Below are positions 24,278 through 36,629 of a stretch of 64,000 nt of DNA, piece by piece. Made by a program: the position numbers and the translations under genes. The notes below the pieces were generated by a model. It did no database searches. It worked only from the letters and a program-made list of their open reading frames with translations, and was not told the origin of the DNA. Position 1 is the stretch's first letter. Every line of letters starts with the position of its first letter. The stretch is from Taudactylus pleione (Eukaryota > Chordata > Amphibia > Anura > Myobatrachidae), in NCBI GenBank assembly GCA_031769625.1, contig JAUIMM010000200.1, positions 50,552,001 to 50,616,000 of the forward strand, written 5' to 3'.

Positions 24278-24722
24278 CACTGCAATTTAGATATGAGTTT
24301 GGACACACCCGTCTTAAATCTAAGCAGCCTATGTATCAATAATCGCGATAGACTCATTATTTACAAAAAGTGCTCCAGCTATGTACTAACTAACTCACAG
24401 GGACAGCGGTAGAGATAGACTTTTCTGAGGGAATCTAGCATGCACTGTGTCACATTCGGGAGCCATCCGAATGCCTCGGGAGAGGGATCCTGCTAATATG
24501 CCTCCATAGGCATGAAGCAGTTTACGCCATCTGGGGATGGCGTATATCAACGGGACTGTAGTCTTCAATGATAATGGGGACTGTGATCTGCAGCACTAAT
24601 GAGCCTCCTGCATGTGTTTTCTGTGAATCTCCTGAATTAGGCCGCTAGTACATAGCAGGAATACAAATCGGTTATGCAGAAACTGCTGTTTCGGCATCAT
24701 TTTATGAAAAATGGGTTTGATA

Positions 24723-24897
24723 AATAGACCTCTAAGGGGTCTATATGTTAAGCCTTGGTGAGAGATTAAGTGGACAGAGATAAAGTACAACCAATTAGGT
24801 CCTAACTGTCACTTTACAGGCTGTTTGAAAAATGACAGTTAGGAGCTGATTGGTTGGTACTTTATCTCTCTCCAAGGCTTAGTACATAGACCCCTAC
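24723..24897. mobile_element. Palindromic MITE (aggggtctatatgt ends)
   Basis: Arms aggggtctat, aagccttggtgagaga, ataaagtacaacc and tcctaactgtca return inverted up to 24897. Pieces of the same family (acattctataaaatgacag, gattggttgc) lie at 3093-3140 and 59500-59570. Confidence 0.75.
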
Positions 24898-25344
24898 ATC
24901 TCTCTGCACATTTTACATCTGCCCAACCTGCAGAGCAGTTACTTGTTTTTTTTTTTGTTTGTTTTGCTCCCAGCAGAAAATCAGACCCATCTGTGTGGGA
25001 CCCCAATGCTGTCTGGACATCTTAACCCTTCATACTGTGCAATTGTTCCAAAAATAGGCACATGACATCACATAGCAGGAAGAAACTAATTTTGCGCTGC
25101 ACATCTGCCATTTATTTTTGCTTTGTAGAACTCTCCCATTGATCACTTGAAATGTAAGAAGGAATGTAATTTCTAATTCACAGCCTTGTCATAATAAGCC
25201 CCACCCATAATGATCAAAAGGTAGTGTGTTTCACTATGAAGCATTAGGTTTAGTTAAAAATACAACATTTTGACACCATGTAGCTTGAATAAATTTAGTG
25301 CATAGCAATGATTTGCTTTAGTATACAGTATATGTGATTATTTA

Positions 25345-25520
25345 TTTATTAAACAGTTTCTTATATAGCGCAGCAAATTCTGTTGCGCTTTACAATTTGA
25401 ATCAACATTATACTAGGTTGTAAAAGACATACATACATACATACATACATACATACATAAAAGACATACATAAGAGTAAGAGGGCCCTGCTCGCAAGCTT
25501 ACAATCTATAGATTCATACT
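25345..25520 (-). mobile_element. SINE tail fragment with internal (ATAC)n
   Basis: On the minus strand it reads attgtaagcttgcgagcagg ... attgtaaagcgcaacag ... gcgctatataagaaac, the 3' part of a dispersed vertebrate SINE. A tetranucleotide (atac) run at 25429-25460 interrupts it. Confidence 0.55.
25429..25460. repeat. (ACAT)n microsatellite
   Basis: About eight copies of acat within the SINE fragment. Confidence 0.9.
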
Positions 25521-25639
25521 AGATACAAACAGACCCACAATTTCTTATAATAATCTGTGCTCAGAAGCAAAATTAATATACATATAACCAGGCGTTTTAA
25601 CCTTTTTATGTATACAGTGAAAAAAGAGATACACATATA

Positions 25640-25835
25640 TCGTTCAGTGCCAGCACCCCCCATCATCCCCGAACCTGCACAACCCGACGATATCATCAGG
25701 TTAGACAGCAGGTTCGGGCGACGAGCGACGTCAAGGACCAGCGGGAGCACGCATCACTTGTTGACGGCATAGCAACTGGACGATATAATGAACGATTACG
25801 TTATTATTCAATCGTTCATTATGTTGTCTAGTGGA
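25640..25835. mobile_element. MITE-like fragment with cgatatcatc and aacgatt words
   Basis: Short inverted words (gaacctgc/gcaggttc; aacgattacg/aatcgttcat) resemble the GTGTGTA-core MITEs, but outer ends are eroded. Confidence 0.35.
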
Positions 25836-25844
25836 TACGAGGCA

Positions 25845-26080
25845 TAAGGCACTTAGTGGAGTTTGTATGTTCTCCCCATGTTTGCGTGGGATTCCTCCCA
25901 CACTCAAAAAAAATGCTGGTAGATTAATTGTCTCAAGAGTAATCCTAGTGTGTATGTATATCCAGTTGACAGGCAACATAGATTGTAAACTCCCCTGGGA
26001 CAGTGACTGATGGGAATTACTGAATAGTCTGTGTAAAGTGCTGTGTAATATTTGTGCACTACTTAAATAACAGTTAATAC
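25845..26080 (+). mobile_element. SINE copy, plus orientation
   Basis: Contains gtggagtttgtatgttctcc, gtttgcgtgggattcctccc, then gactgatgggaattactg and gtgctgtgtaatatttgtgc: the same family as the copies at 57770 and (minus) 61850. The tRNA-like 5' part is missing. Confidence 0.6.
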
Positions 26081-26261
26081 ATTTTATTGAATGCAAAATT
26101 ATTTTTGAACAGTATTTATTAAGTGTTGCTGTATACCAATAGAAATAACAGGAATACAAGGTACACAAATCTCATGTGCTGGAAAAGTGAAACATTTTCT
26201 ATTGAAAAAAATAAAAATAATTTTAAAATGTATAAATAACTTAAAAAATAGAAGATCTTAC

Positions 26262-26336
26262 CTGAGCTGCCTGCGACTCCTGGAAGGATGTGAAACAAAG
26301 GAACAGAAGCAGACTATACACCAATCCAGAGGTCAT
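26262..26336 (-). CDS. fbln7: Probable fibulin-7 coding exon 1 (signal peptide)
   Basis: On the minus strand an ATG at 26336 opens 25 codons with a short polar start, a hydrophobic core (LVYSLLLFLCF) and a small-residue cleavage region (SQAAQ). This is followed exactly by a good donor CAG|gtaaga. It looks like a secretory signal peptide exon ending in phase 0. From memory, human FBLN7 starts with a 25-residue signal exon ending in A-S-Q, and FBLN7 follows TMEM87B on the same strand in mammals; here the exon lies ~25 kb downstream of tmem87b on the same strand. Fibulin-7 is a secreted sushi/EGF adhesion protein. Exon 2 (expected NCLSK-type start) was not found at lower coordinates, so it is either beyond the window or misassigned. 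Other secreted proteins are possible. Confidence 0.5.
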
Positions 26337-26426
26337 ACTGACAAGTCCTCAGAGCAAGATGCAGTCAAACTGGATACCAGAGAGATCTTCGTTCTCTTTT
26401 CCCCTGACTGGGATTTCCTTTAGCAG

Positions 26427-26436
26427 ATGCTTTAAA
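26427..26436 (-). promoter_or_regulatory. Possible TATA-like box for the signal-peptide exon
   Basis: The minus strand has gcgtttaaag about 95 nt upstream of the ATG at 26336. Spacing would allow a start site near 26400. Weak evidence; no CpG island is present. Confidence 0.2.
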
Positions 26437-26839
26437 CGCACCTCTAAATATCTGAATGAGGCAACATGACCACTGGCGTTGCAGAATCAAAACTGCATGT
26501 TATTCATGCTGAAATAGCAGCAAACCAGGCTTAGTCTGCAAGCTGCTGACTACCAATGATCAGCCTCCTGTAATAACTGTTGACACCTAAATTGCTGCTT
26601 GTACCTTACTGTGTCCCACTGTCCCTCCCACATAGTTTCCCTCAGCAATATTCCGATCAGTGGAGAAGTGGACGCTACATATGGAGGGGGGGGGGGGGGA
26701 TGGAGGGATTGGAGGAGGAAGTACCCAACATCTGACAATGCCAAAGTTTTTGCTTCTCCGCTCCTCAGTCTGAAAATAAAATGCTCTTGGAATTGTCTCT
26801 GAGTTCTGTCATATATGTTCATTCATAGGATCACTATCT

Positions 26840-29330
26840 GATGAGCACAAACTATGTCATCTCAATGCAAAGAGAAGTAGTAATGATTGGAATCCATCGT
26901 TATGTTTTATAGTCACCTCAGCAAGTGCCTGAGATGGTTAATAGGGAAAGGGTTGAGGTGCAATATTCTAATGAATCCATGTAAAAAAGTTATATTTTAG
27001 TTATTTTCATTGAATGCACTTTTTATAAAAATAAAAAAATAATTCAATGTAAACTACCCAAACAAGCAAAAGATGCCATGGCACTAAGAGGCCCTCAGTT
27101 TTGTTTGGGCATAGCCCCCTGTGGGTCTGGAATGCTTCTTACGATTACACATAATCTGCAAACACATTAAAAGGGATATTTAGGACAACTGCTGTTACGA
27201 ATAGTAACTGGAGTGTCATTATCCTAGAAATGGATAAAATTCAAAGCATGCGAGTGGATGCTATGGGCTAAACCACCTACTTACACGTTTTTTTACACAT
27301 ATTTCATAAAACACTCCTATTAAATATTTGTGTAATTCACAAGTGTGCAATTCTGTTTTAATCTACACAGATGGATGAACCTTGTGTGCACCAATACATT
27401 CAATATGGATGGTACGGCTAGTGATTTAACATCATCACATGGACAGTCATTAATAGATAAAATAAATAAATTGCAGGGTCAGGAAGGCAGCTATGATTGG
27501 TCAGTCAGCTTTTTGTACAATTTAGGCAGTAAACGGTGTTCTGATAAAAGCAAAACCTACAGAACATATCCTGTAATCAAGCAACAGCCAGTTGGAACAT
27601 TTGTGGCTATGGCATTTCCTAAAGGACTCCAATTTAAAATGTAGTATTTGTGTCTTTCACTATGTTGAGGCAAAATGCAGTTTTACTTACTGGGTTGTGT
27701 CATTTTGACACAGGTCCAAGTTCCCTATAGTCTCTTCAAAGGCCCTGAGTTACTACAGCTGGTCGGTTACATAATGGCGTCATTTTCCTGATTACATGGT
27801 GAAAATCAGTGAATGGGAAGTTCACAGAGAAGGAGCTTTGACAATACAGCTCAAAACAGACCTGTTGCAGACTGTGGTTTTGAAAAATCATTTTAGTCTG
27901 TTTTAAATTTAATATGACAAAATATATCATTGGTGTCCACTAACACAAGAGGCAGCACAGACAGAAACCCAGGCCTACACTATACAATCTGTGCAAACAC
28001 AAATCACACAAAGTGCCATTTACGTAGCAGGATGTGGAGGTACTCTACAGGTGTACACTCTGATAAATTCCAGTACAACACTGGAAGCAGAAACGTCTTT
28101 GTTAACCTCTTAAAAGCTTTTCCGATTATGCTGTTTTTACCGTAGCTTCTTTATGAAGAGTATGTTATTGTCAGTGTTCTATGCAACTGGAGAAAAAAGT
28201 AATGTGCAAATGTCATCAATGCTTTGATACAACTTAGCTGATCAGACACATTTAAAATCATTATTTTAAATTACTTGGTAGTGAAAACCACTTGTACTTT
28301 TCATACTGTAAGTATTTTAGCACCCTCTGCTGGTTCAGAGGATTCAGTACAGAAATTTCCAAAGTGTTTCCATCAACAAATTTATGTCCTGTCACATATA
28401 TACAAGTTTACTAGTTACGTCAATGATTACGCTCGTTTTTAGTTAATTGAGGTTTAAAAGGTAATTTCAGCAACATAGTATATTTTAATCAACAGATCCC
28501 CCCTCCCCAGCTAACCAAATAGTCAGAGAGAATGAACTCCTATCACTGCTGCACCAAAGCGTCACCATAGAGTGTCCACATGAGGAAAGGGTCAGTGCAG
28601 ACAACACCAATTAATGACACTATGCCACAGCTCTGCCCAATGCGCGCCAGCAGTAGTACGAGAAACATTGCTTTTCTGAATTTGAAATCTGCTGGATTAT
28701 CAATATGATGTAGCACCGCCTGGGATGCAACCCTCACAGATTTGTTAGTTGATAGGGGGTGGGTGGTTTATTATAAATTGCTATTTGTCTGGGGTTGATC
28801 TTTAAACCAACTATACATTATTACAAGAGACCCATCACTTTGAACATTTGCAGATACACAATTCATTCTCTTGCTTTTATAAAACGTAAATCAGTTGGAT
28901 ACCATCAACCTTTTTACTTAAATGTATGCTATAAATTTTTCATAAGGTCTTTTTATTGATCTTTCCAGCAGCTTTGTGTTTCCAGGATATTAATATGCCC
29001 ACCCCTCCCTTTTTTATTTGATTAAACAATGTTTCTTCTTTGAAGACACCAGCTGGCTGGACTCACTGTACAGATAAGAAAGTCATAAATTACCTCCAAG
29101 ACACCAGCACTAGTATTTAAGTAAAGCTTCCATAGGCAGTGTGTCTAGACCTGTATATATGTTAGCAATGGTTAGTTTAATGAGGACTTCCGTTCATTGC
29201 ATATAGCTTATCTGGCTCCTGAACGGCCACAGAAGATTTAGGTTGAGCTGGAGGATTTATGTCTCTAGTCAGACATATCCTGTATTAACTGGAGCTGGGA
29301 AGGGCAGTAGCACTTGTCACCATCATAGGC
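26840..29330. other. No feature recognised
   Basis: About 2.5 kb upstream of the signal-peptide exon, AT-rich and without clear transposon ends or coding exons. It may contain upstream regulatory DNA, but no specific site can be supported. Confidence 0.4.
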
Positions 29331-29334
29331 CATA

Positions 29335-29850
29335 AAGCAGTGGTCGGGGTAAATTACCCCATTTTGGGTAAAACTGAAATTCCTGATATGAATCATTGCA
29401 TGCCCGGCTGTCCGTCCATTACCCCCAGGAATGGAGGTCACTGGCGCTGGGTGCAGCGGCGCTGGGTGTCAGTGACCTCCAGCCCGGTGCCGCAGGGAGG
29501 CTCTAAGCCGGACGCCCACTGAGATGTTATTACCAGCGCCACGTTAGCCGGAGGCTGCAGTTCTCTTCTGAACTACAGCTTCTGGCTCTTTCCATGCGCA
29601 CTATGGGAGAGACGTCATGACGTCTCTCCCATAGTTCCGAGGAGCAGCCGGGCAGAGAGGGCGGGAGCGGGGTTTAAGGTAAGTTTTTTTTTTTTTGTAG
29701 TACAAGCGGCACTACAGGGGCATAACTATGGGGGCACTGCTACAGGGGCATAACTACGGGGGGCACTACTATAGGATTTCCTTCCTTTCAAATCAAGGGG
29801 GCAAAGTCGGCGTATCTAAATATATTTTGGGGTAAAAGGTAAAAAAGTTC
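29335..29850. repeat. GC-rich dispersed repeat with 36-nt palindrome and short tandem units
   Basis: Includes inverted words (ggaggtcactggcgctggg / gtcagtgacctcc), a perfect 36-nt palindrome at 29600-29635 (centre gacgtcatgacgtc), and about three copies of a ~28-bp unit (cactacaggggcataactat) at 29709-29775. Confidence 0.5.
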
Positions 29851-31048
29851 CCTGACCCCTGCCATGAAGTATAATAGTAACTGTTAACGACACAATCTTG
29901 CAGAAATGTGCAATTGCTAAATAATGGAGCGAGTCCGCACAAGTAATGTCAAAATCTTTGAGAAATCACAATAAGGTATTGTGTACCAACATAATGGTCT
30001 ATCCTTAAAATAAATTCTAGATGACACTAGGTTGGTGGTGCGCCCACAAAAAATTCTGTAATACACATGTAAAGAAGTTTAAGTAAAGAACAAAAACTCA
30101 GGAGAGAAGACAAATATGTCTATGTGGGCGCACTCTTGATACAAATTAAGGAAATAAATATAAAAAATATTAAAACTTAACTTTTATTAATTAATTAGGT
30201 TAAATGAGATTCTCTTCATTCAATATGGCATCTTGCATGTATAACATAGATCAATGCGCAAATCAAGTACTGATATATAGTGTTTATAACTAACCAATGT
30301 TTATATGTAGAATACAAAAGAATAGGCGAACATAAATACTGAATTAAAAGGATCTCTAAGGTCCTGTTACTATCATAGAAGTCCACAATGGACACAGAAA
30401 CACCACACACAGCAAATACAGATTCTGACTGACAAACTGAATAAGTATCAAATGAATATCAATGGTACTGATATATAGATCTTCAGTCAATCTGACAGGT
30501 ATTTATCGCAAACCTAGTTTCCACTCTCAAAATGTTAGTTACTAATATCATGAATAGAAGCGCACTTCAGTGAAACATATATGTTTTATAACTAAATACC
30601 ATCTGGAGGCAAATCAGTGCGAAATGAATCCAATAAATGTATAGAAATAAATAACGTGTGGTATCACAGGATATTCTTTTGTATTCTACATATAAACATT
30701 AGTTAGTTATATTATTGCCAAATTCTTAAATGAATATTATTTAAAATTCTATCCTCTAAATCTGTGTGCATAGATGAAGTCTATGGCCTTAGCCCTGGAA
30801 ACAGAGCTCAGGCATACCAGATTAAAAGATACAGCGGCAGAGACAGGAAACTTTTAAAAGGAACTTCCGTCCTTATATTAATAAAGCTCCATCCTAAAGG
30901 AATGGCTGTTATAGACATTGATTCTGCTCCTGTGGTATTCCACGTGGGTACTGCGCACCAATTAAGTAACTGCTCCTCTCTCACGGGATACCCGAGTTTT
31001 ATTCTGGCAAGACTGCCTTTCCAAATTCTGACAGTCTTAACTCACAAT

Positions 31049-31552
31049 GGGGCCCATTTATCAAAGTATATTTGAGGTATAATCCTCGAAAACTCTAGTT
31101 TTTTGGGGTTTACCTCAAATATTAAGTATCTCCCATATGTTTTAAAGAGGGACCGCGGCAGGTATCTCCAATACCTGCTGTGATCCCTCCATTACCGCTA
31201 GCAGCCGCATCCCCCATAGGTTTCTATGGGGGATGCGATGCTGCCAAATTTATCAATATCCGGAATGCAATGCATTCCCGATATGGGCTACACTGCACAT
31301 AATTAGCTGGCAGATACCGCCCCGACTATAGTGGCTGTGCATGTGCAGTCCAAGGAACTACGCATATACAGTAGCCCCGGCACTGGCTGGCAGCTCTCCG
31401 GGCACATCGCAGGGACGGGCTCCTTTCGGAGCCCATGTCCCTGCATGTCCCGGATGATACATCCGGCCTCTTTGATCGCATTCTGCAGTGCGATCATGGG
31501 CGGTACGGTCATGACCTGATCACGTTGCAAAAGCGATTAATAAATGGGGGCC
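31049..31552. mobile_element. 504-bp hairpin-rich non-autonomous transposon, AAT target duplication
   Basis: Ends ggggcccatttatcaa and ttaataaatgggggcc are inverted, flanked by AAT on both sides. The inside has successive hairpins: 31207-31236 (13-bp stem, gcatcccccatag), 31253-31282 (atatccggaatgc, 12 of 13), and about 31410-31445 (gggctcctttcggagccc). Confidence 0.7.
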
Positions 31553-32510
31553 AATTGCTCTTACAATCTTAAATACATGAAAATATTGCCTCTCTTTGAT
31601 GTATCCTCAAACAGGCTCTGTTTATACATAAAGGATCAAGTAATACCTTAGTAGTCACAGATGAAATGCTAAGCATTTGTCAAAATGCAGAGTCACTGTA
31701 GATTGGTAGGCATTCGGTTTAAACAGAGCAATTGTTGGAACAAATACTGATGAGGTCTTTACAACAGCCAGAGTACTTGGAAACAATGTAGGAGAGTCCT
31801 AGCTGAGGAGCCTAGAGTCAAAAGCAGGGCCATTTCTAGGGCAAGACGTGAAATTGCACGGGGCACTCCGAACCATGCTGACACTGGCCATCTGAGCAGG
31901 GGAATGAGGGAATAGCGCAATTGGCATCAATAGCAGCGCCGCCAGTCCTACCTTAAGGTCTGGACAGTGCTGAGCTCGGTCATTCGGCTCAAACCCTGCT
32001 TGGGCCGTGACCTATGGCGACATAACATCATAGGTTACGCAGCCGCCCGCCGGCTCCTCAGACCGCAGGAGGTGCGGCATCAGGACCGCAGAAGAGGACC
32101 CGGCAACAGGGCCCCAGGAGTGGATGCGGTGTCCAGTGATCTAGGCTCAACCCCTTAGCCAGCCTCTGCATCTGTGAGGCTGTAGTGCTGCTCATGTCCA
32201 CGGTTTAGGGAGGGACTGGGAGATCTACTCTGCAGTGCTGGGGGTGTGGCCTGACAGCCATCTTAGAGAGATACGAATTTGGTGAGCTCCTTCAGGGGCT
32301 AAATCTTGCCTATTTCACCAAAGGATCTTACAACCCGGTGTACGGGTTGCTCCTATGATTAAGCCCACAGCGAAACGCGCGTCAGGAGACACGCTATGCA
32401 CGCTGTTGGGCGTGTGTAGTGTGTATATTTATGTCTATGTTATGACCACATTATAGAGATACAATGTTATGTATGTACATCAACGTCAGGAGATTATAAG
32501 ATATTGAGTA

Positions 32511-33060
32511 ACGGGCGCGTGTGATTTGATATCCATAGGTATCTATGCCATACATGGAACTGAGCTGCCTAGTGGGCGAATGTGACCCGGCAAGCATGGA
32601 TGTGTAAGAGGCATTGATACCAAGTACTAAGTAGGCGCGTGTGACCCGATATTTTAAGGGGGCATTCATGCAAGATACCCGGCGGCATACAGAGTTACAA
32701 AAGCTAATGAACACTTGTGGGATTAAAATAATATTAATTAATGGGTGACTGTGACCCTATATCCAGAGTGATTATAGACACTGGGTACCAAGCCTAACTA
32801 ACACTTGGGAGAGTAAAAGATATTTATTAATGGGCGACTGTGACCCTATATCCAGAGTGACTAAAGATACTAGATGCCAAGCCTAAGTGATTAGCAGGGG
32901 TGTGTGATCTGGTACTTAGTGTCAATTAATAGGTATCATCGTCAGGCACTGAGCGGGCGTGTATGACCCGGTTTACGGATTTAACTGACCCGATGTTCTG
33001 TATTAATAAATAGGCATTATTGTCTGACATGGAGCGGGCACATGTGACCCGTTCTACGGA
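32511..33060. repeat. Degenerate array of gggcgNNtgtgaccc motifs
   Basis: Eight occurrences of a gggcg(c/a)(g/c/a)tgtgacccg-like word at about 32513, 32574, 32633, 32743, 32831, 32897, 32953 and 33034, spaced 57-109 bp. Several are followed by atatcc or ggtttacgg and preceded by a ggcatt/ggtatc-ctgagc word. It is a decayed tandem repeat within the surrounding element, or repeated binding sites in its leader. Confidence 0.6.
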
Positions 33061-35127
33061 GAATTATTAGTACATAATCAGTGTTTAATAATCATGAGAG
33101 AATGATATATGGATGTAATGGAATATTGTGCATCCACAGTTGCAAAACATGTGTCAGAAATAAATTTACTTGTTGCCAGTTGTATGCCTTATGAATTTCA
33201 ATGCCAGATCAGCTATAAAATAAGATTACCTAGCATAGTGACATTGATTCCTTGTTGATAATCAGTGACCTTTTAGTATCACAGGAATAATGATACCAAT
33301 AACGACTTTAATTTAATAAAGATGTAATTTATGGTTATCTATGCGCATCCGTTATTCATAGACGTTTGTCAATTATATAGTACTTATGTGTTAGTCCGAG
33401 TAATATAGAACTATTAAACATTTTCATGTGGAATTTATGAATTTGTTGTATGTTACTATCCTCACTATACTAATTATTATGGGCGTCTGTAAGACTATAG
33501 GACAGTGATCAGCAGGCACTCATAATCTGACCTTCAGAATTATTCACGAAACGCTAGTGCCATTGATTGAGCTGAAGATTGCATGAGACGCTAGTGTCAC
33601 TAATTAAGCTGAAGATCGCTACATGCATCTCAATACATGAATGGTGCCTGCAAAATTGTGATTTGAGAGTGTGCCATCTAAGACATTAATCTGGTTATAT
33701 ATAACCAGAGTGATTATACCTTTTGATATTATAGAAGTCCGTTGTCTACAGACGCTCAGGAGGGACATATTATCACTAGTCCGGATTATTTAAAACATTA
33801 ATAATTATGGGGTAGATTTAAGATATAGTTGTTTTTAAGATATTAAAATCAGAAAATCACAAATATATTTTGCTGTTTCCAATCCAAGGATTGATTAAAG
33901 GTTAAATTTTAAACAAGTTGGTGTAATATGGTTCACTAATGTTACTATATCTGATGGTTATGTGGATTAAGAAATCAGTGCACCGTGATAGGAATACTTC
34001 TCTCTTTTCCTTTTGTTCATATCCAATTTATTCCTGGGTGCACCCCCCTTGGTGAAAGATAAATAGCAAGTATATAAAATCCAGAAGGGGTACAATCATA
34101 ATAATTTTGTCAAGATGGAGTACTAGGAGTCTGTGCGGATCTTTTTATCTCCTTCATGCTATTTCACCACTCCCCAGACTTGACTTTTGGGGTGACTATG
34201 TCCCCTCAACTATCTTAACACCCCAGGACTTTGTTGGGACCTCTTTTGGGCTATTTGGATACCTGTCCGACCGACTCTCGAATCTGGGCCCTTCACACCA
34301 GCGGAGTCAACCCTCCAGAAGAACCATCCTGCCTGGAGTGGCCCCTCTCAACACTGTCTGACACTCACTGATAGGCGTGCAGCCTCTCCCCCACTGTGCT
34401 CGACTACCAGACAGAACCGACCTTTCACGTCCTGTGTGTCTGCACATCACCACCTGCGTGCCTGCACCTTACAGTCAGCGCGGCTGACTCATCTCTCCCA
34501 GCGGCATCTGACACTGCTACCCCTACGAGCCGCCCTGCGCCGGGGACTGGAGAATCCCCTCTTCCTCCCTGCTGTGTACACCCACTGACGCCTGTGGGTC
34601 CTGTCGGGCGGATGGTGCTCAGGCCTGCCTCGGTCACTAGGATCCTTGTGTGACTGTGCACTCAGGCCCCTCTGGAGCTGCTTTGCAATCCCCGAGTACC
34701 ACTGTTCCCTGCTCAAGTCCATGGGCCAAGCCATACAGTACCTGTTAGTAGCGCTTTTTCCCTGGCCCCTACAGTGCAGAGGCTCAAATATTATTACCTG
34801 CACTGCTCCAATATAATTAGTTTTGCAGTTCCCTCAGCTACTGTGCAGTCCAACTCTCCTCTCTAATTGCCACTTCCCTTGACCTGACTGATTTACAAAG
34901 AAGAAATACTCATCTACATGAGCTTTTGCACCACTTTAATCCCTATGAGGACCCAGGGTGAGACCATGTGACTGCTCTATGAATTGCCACTCGATATGAC
35001 CTGTCTTTCTAATGCCAGGCCGCAGGGAGTCGCCATTTACGGGGTCTCCACTACCACATCGTGTCTGTAATCGGATGTTGCTGATTGTGACCCATGCTAA
35101 TGTCTGCTGAATTTTTTCTTACGCTAC

Positions 35128-36131
35128 ATTAGTCAAAAATAAAAGACTACCTCAAAAAGCTAAACACACCTCTTCCAAAGGAGTTCCACTCCCAGGCAGA
35201 TCTAAGACCATTTCTGCATCGCACTCCAGCCAAACTCAGTGTAGATCCTGCAACTTCCAGCCCCCCTCCCTCCCCACCAATCTCCACGATGTCCCTACAT
35301 AATGAAGATCAATCTCACTCGTCCTCTGAGAAAGATAAGGATTTACAGGACATTTTGTCTTTCATGAAAACCTACTGTAGCTATCGTCCGGCGAGATATA
35401 TCGCAGATTTCTGATCATGTTACTTCTTTAGAAGACCATCAAGACACAACGGACGCATATATGGCTTCCTTGAAGGACATAAACTCTGCCCAAAAAAAGA
35501 AATTCCCACAATACACCTAAGGATGACGGATCTTGATAACAGAGGTTGAAGGAATAACGTACGCATTAGGGGCTTTCCCGAAGACGTCCCCCAAACGGGT
35601 CTAGTGGATGTGCTCACAAAAAAAATTTAACGAAATCCTGGGAAATTAACACTAAATGAGCTTATCACCTTTGATAGAGCACACCGGGCTCTGAAACCAA
35701 GAGGTCTTCCTGCTGATCGCCCACGCGATGTCATCTGCCGTTTACACTATTATTCGCAGAAAGATGAAATCATACTCAAAGCTAGACAGTTGGATGGAGT
35801 CTACTTTAATGGCACGGTAATCCATATCTACCAAGATTTGTCCTGGCACACTCTCCAACAGCGTAAATCCCTCAAACCTGTTACGGATGAACTCCGCAAG
35901 CGTCAAGTTTCTTCTTCTGGAAAGCTCCACACCCAAGCCTCGTTTTCTGATCTTGCCTCATTCTGTTCTGGACTTGGCCTACCAAAGCATGACATACCTA
36001 ATTGGGAATTCGATCTACCTCAATTAAAATTACCGCAACGGCCCGAGATCAACCCTCCCTGGCAAGAAGTGTGTAGCTCCAAGAGAAGAGTTCACGCTTC
36101 ACCGACTTCCTTGGCTGGAAATGCCACATGA
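35128..36131 (+). pseudogene. L1 ORF1 remnant (RNA-binding protein)
   Basis: Conceptual translation across frameshifts gives LKKLNTPLPKEFHSQADLR near the start, an acidic/serine linker (SHSSSEKDKDLQDIL, ~35310-35355), then the L1 ORF1 RRM signature NNVRIRGFPEDV (~35555-35590; a frame change lies beside it). A C-terminal domain with FDRAHRALKPRGLPADRPRD (~35670-35730) and GTVIHIYQDLSWHTLQQRK (35812-35868) follows. This is the order in L1 ORF1p (coiled coil, RRM, CTD). The coiled coil is damaged. The last 113 codons (35790-36131) are the longest open piece. Confidence 0.7.
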
Positions 36132-36629
36132 TTGGACTTATCTTCCTTTGGATTAGGTTTCTCTTTCGTCATCTGCTGGTGAGATCCATCTAAATTGTCG
36201 ACTCTAATGTACACATATTGCTTGTTATATATCCCAATTTTCATTATTTATTTGCCTGCTAGTTAAAAATACTCTTTCACCAATTCATAAGTCTGTTACC
36301 TTTTACAATTCTGTAATTCTAGGTGTGGTTTTCTCCACAATGTGACATATTTTGCAATGTTTCTATGTTTTTTACCACTTGCCAACTTTAGAAATGTATA
36401 TTGAACCCCTCCGCGGCGACTCCCTAACCCGTAGCCGCCCCTGGCATGTATGCCCATTGAGTTTCTGGTCCCTCAGGGAACCAGTCTCCCCACAGCGGAT
36501 TTTGTACTGTTCTTACAATATCTTATTTTTTTTTCCCCTTGTCTCACCATGTTCTCACCCTCCTCTTTGTTTTTCTTTTTTCCTGACCATTTTGGGGGCT
36601 AATGTATATTTTTCTCTCTATGACTTCCC

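Larger units (their letters stand above)
30030..34060. mobile_element. Candidate ~4 kb element with inverted-like ends, no recognised protein
   Basis: The left end (gttggtggtgcgcccac, then aaagaacaaaaactcagg and agagaagac) resembles the inverted right end (read on the minus strand: ggggggtgcacccaggaata, gaacaaaaggaaaagagag). The interior holds a MITE (31049-31552), a gcgaaacgcgcgtcagg word (32371), a motif array (32.5-33.06 kb) and mostly closed frames. It could be a decayed DNA transposon, a Penelope-like or other element, or two neighbouring repeats whose ends look alike by chance. Confidence 0.3.

Noticed and set aside
23905..24412. 150- and 143-codon overlapping frames on opposite strands
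   Set aside because: They lie in a palindromic MITE and mirror one another.
30764..31075. 103-codon plus-strand frame
   Set aside because: No recognised domain, no splice context, and its end runs into a MITE.
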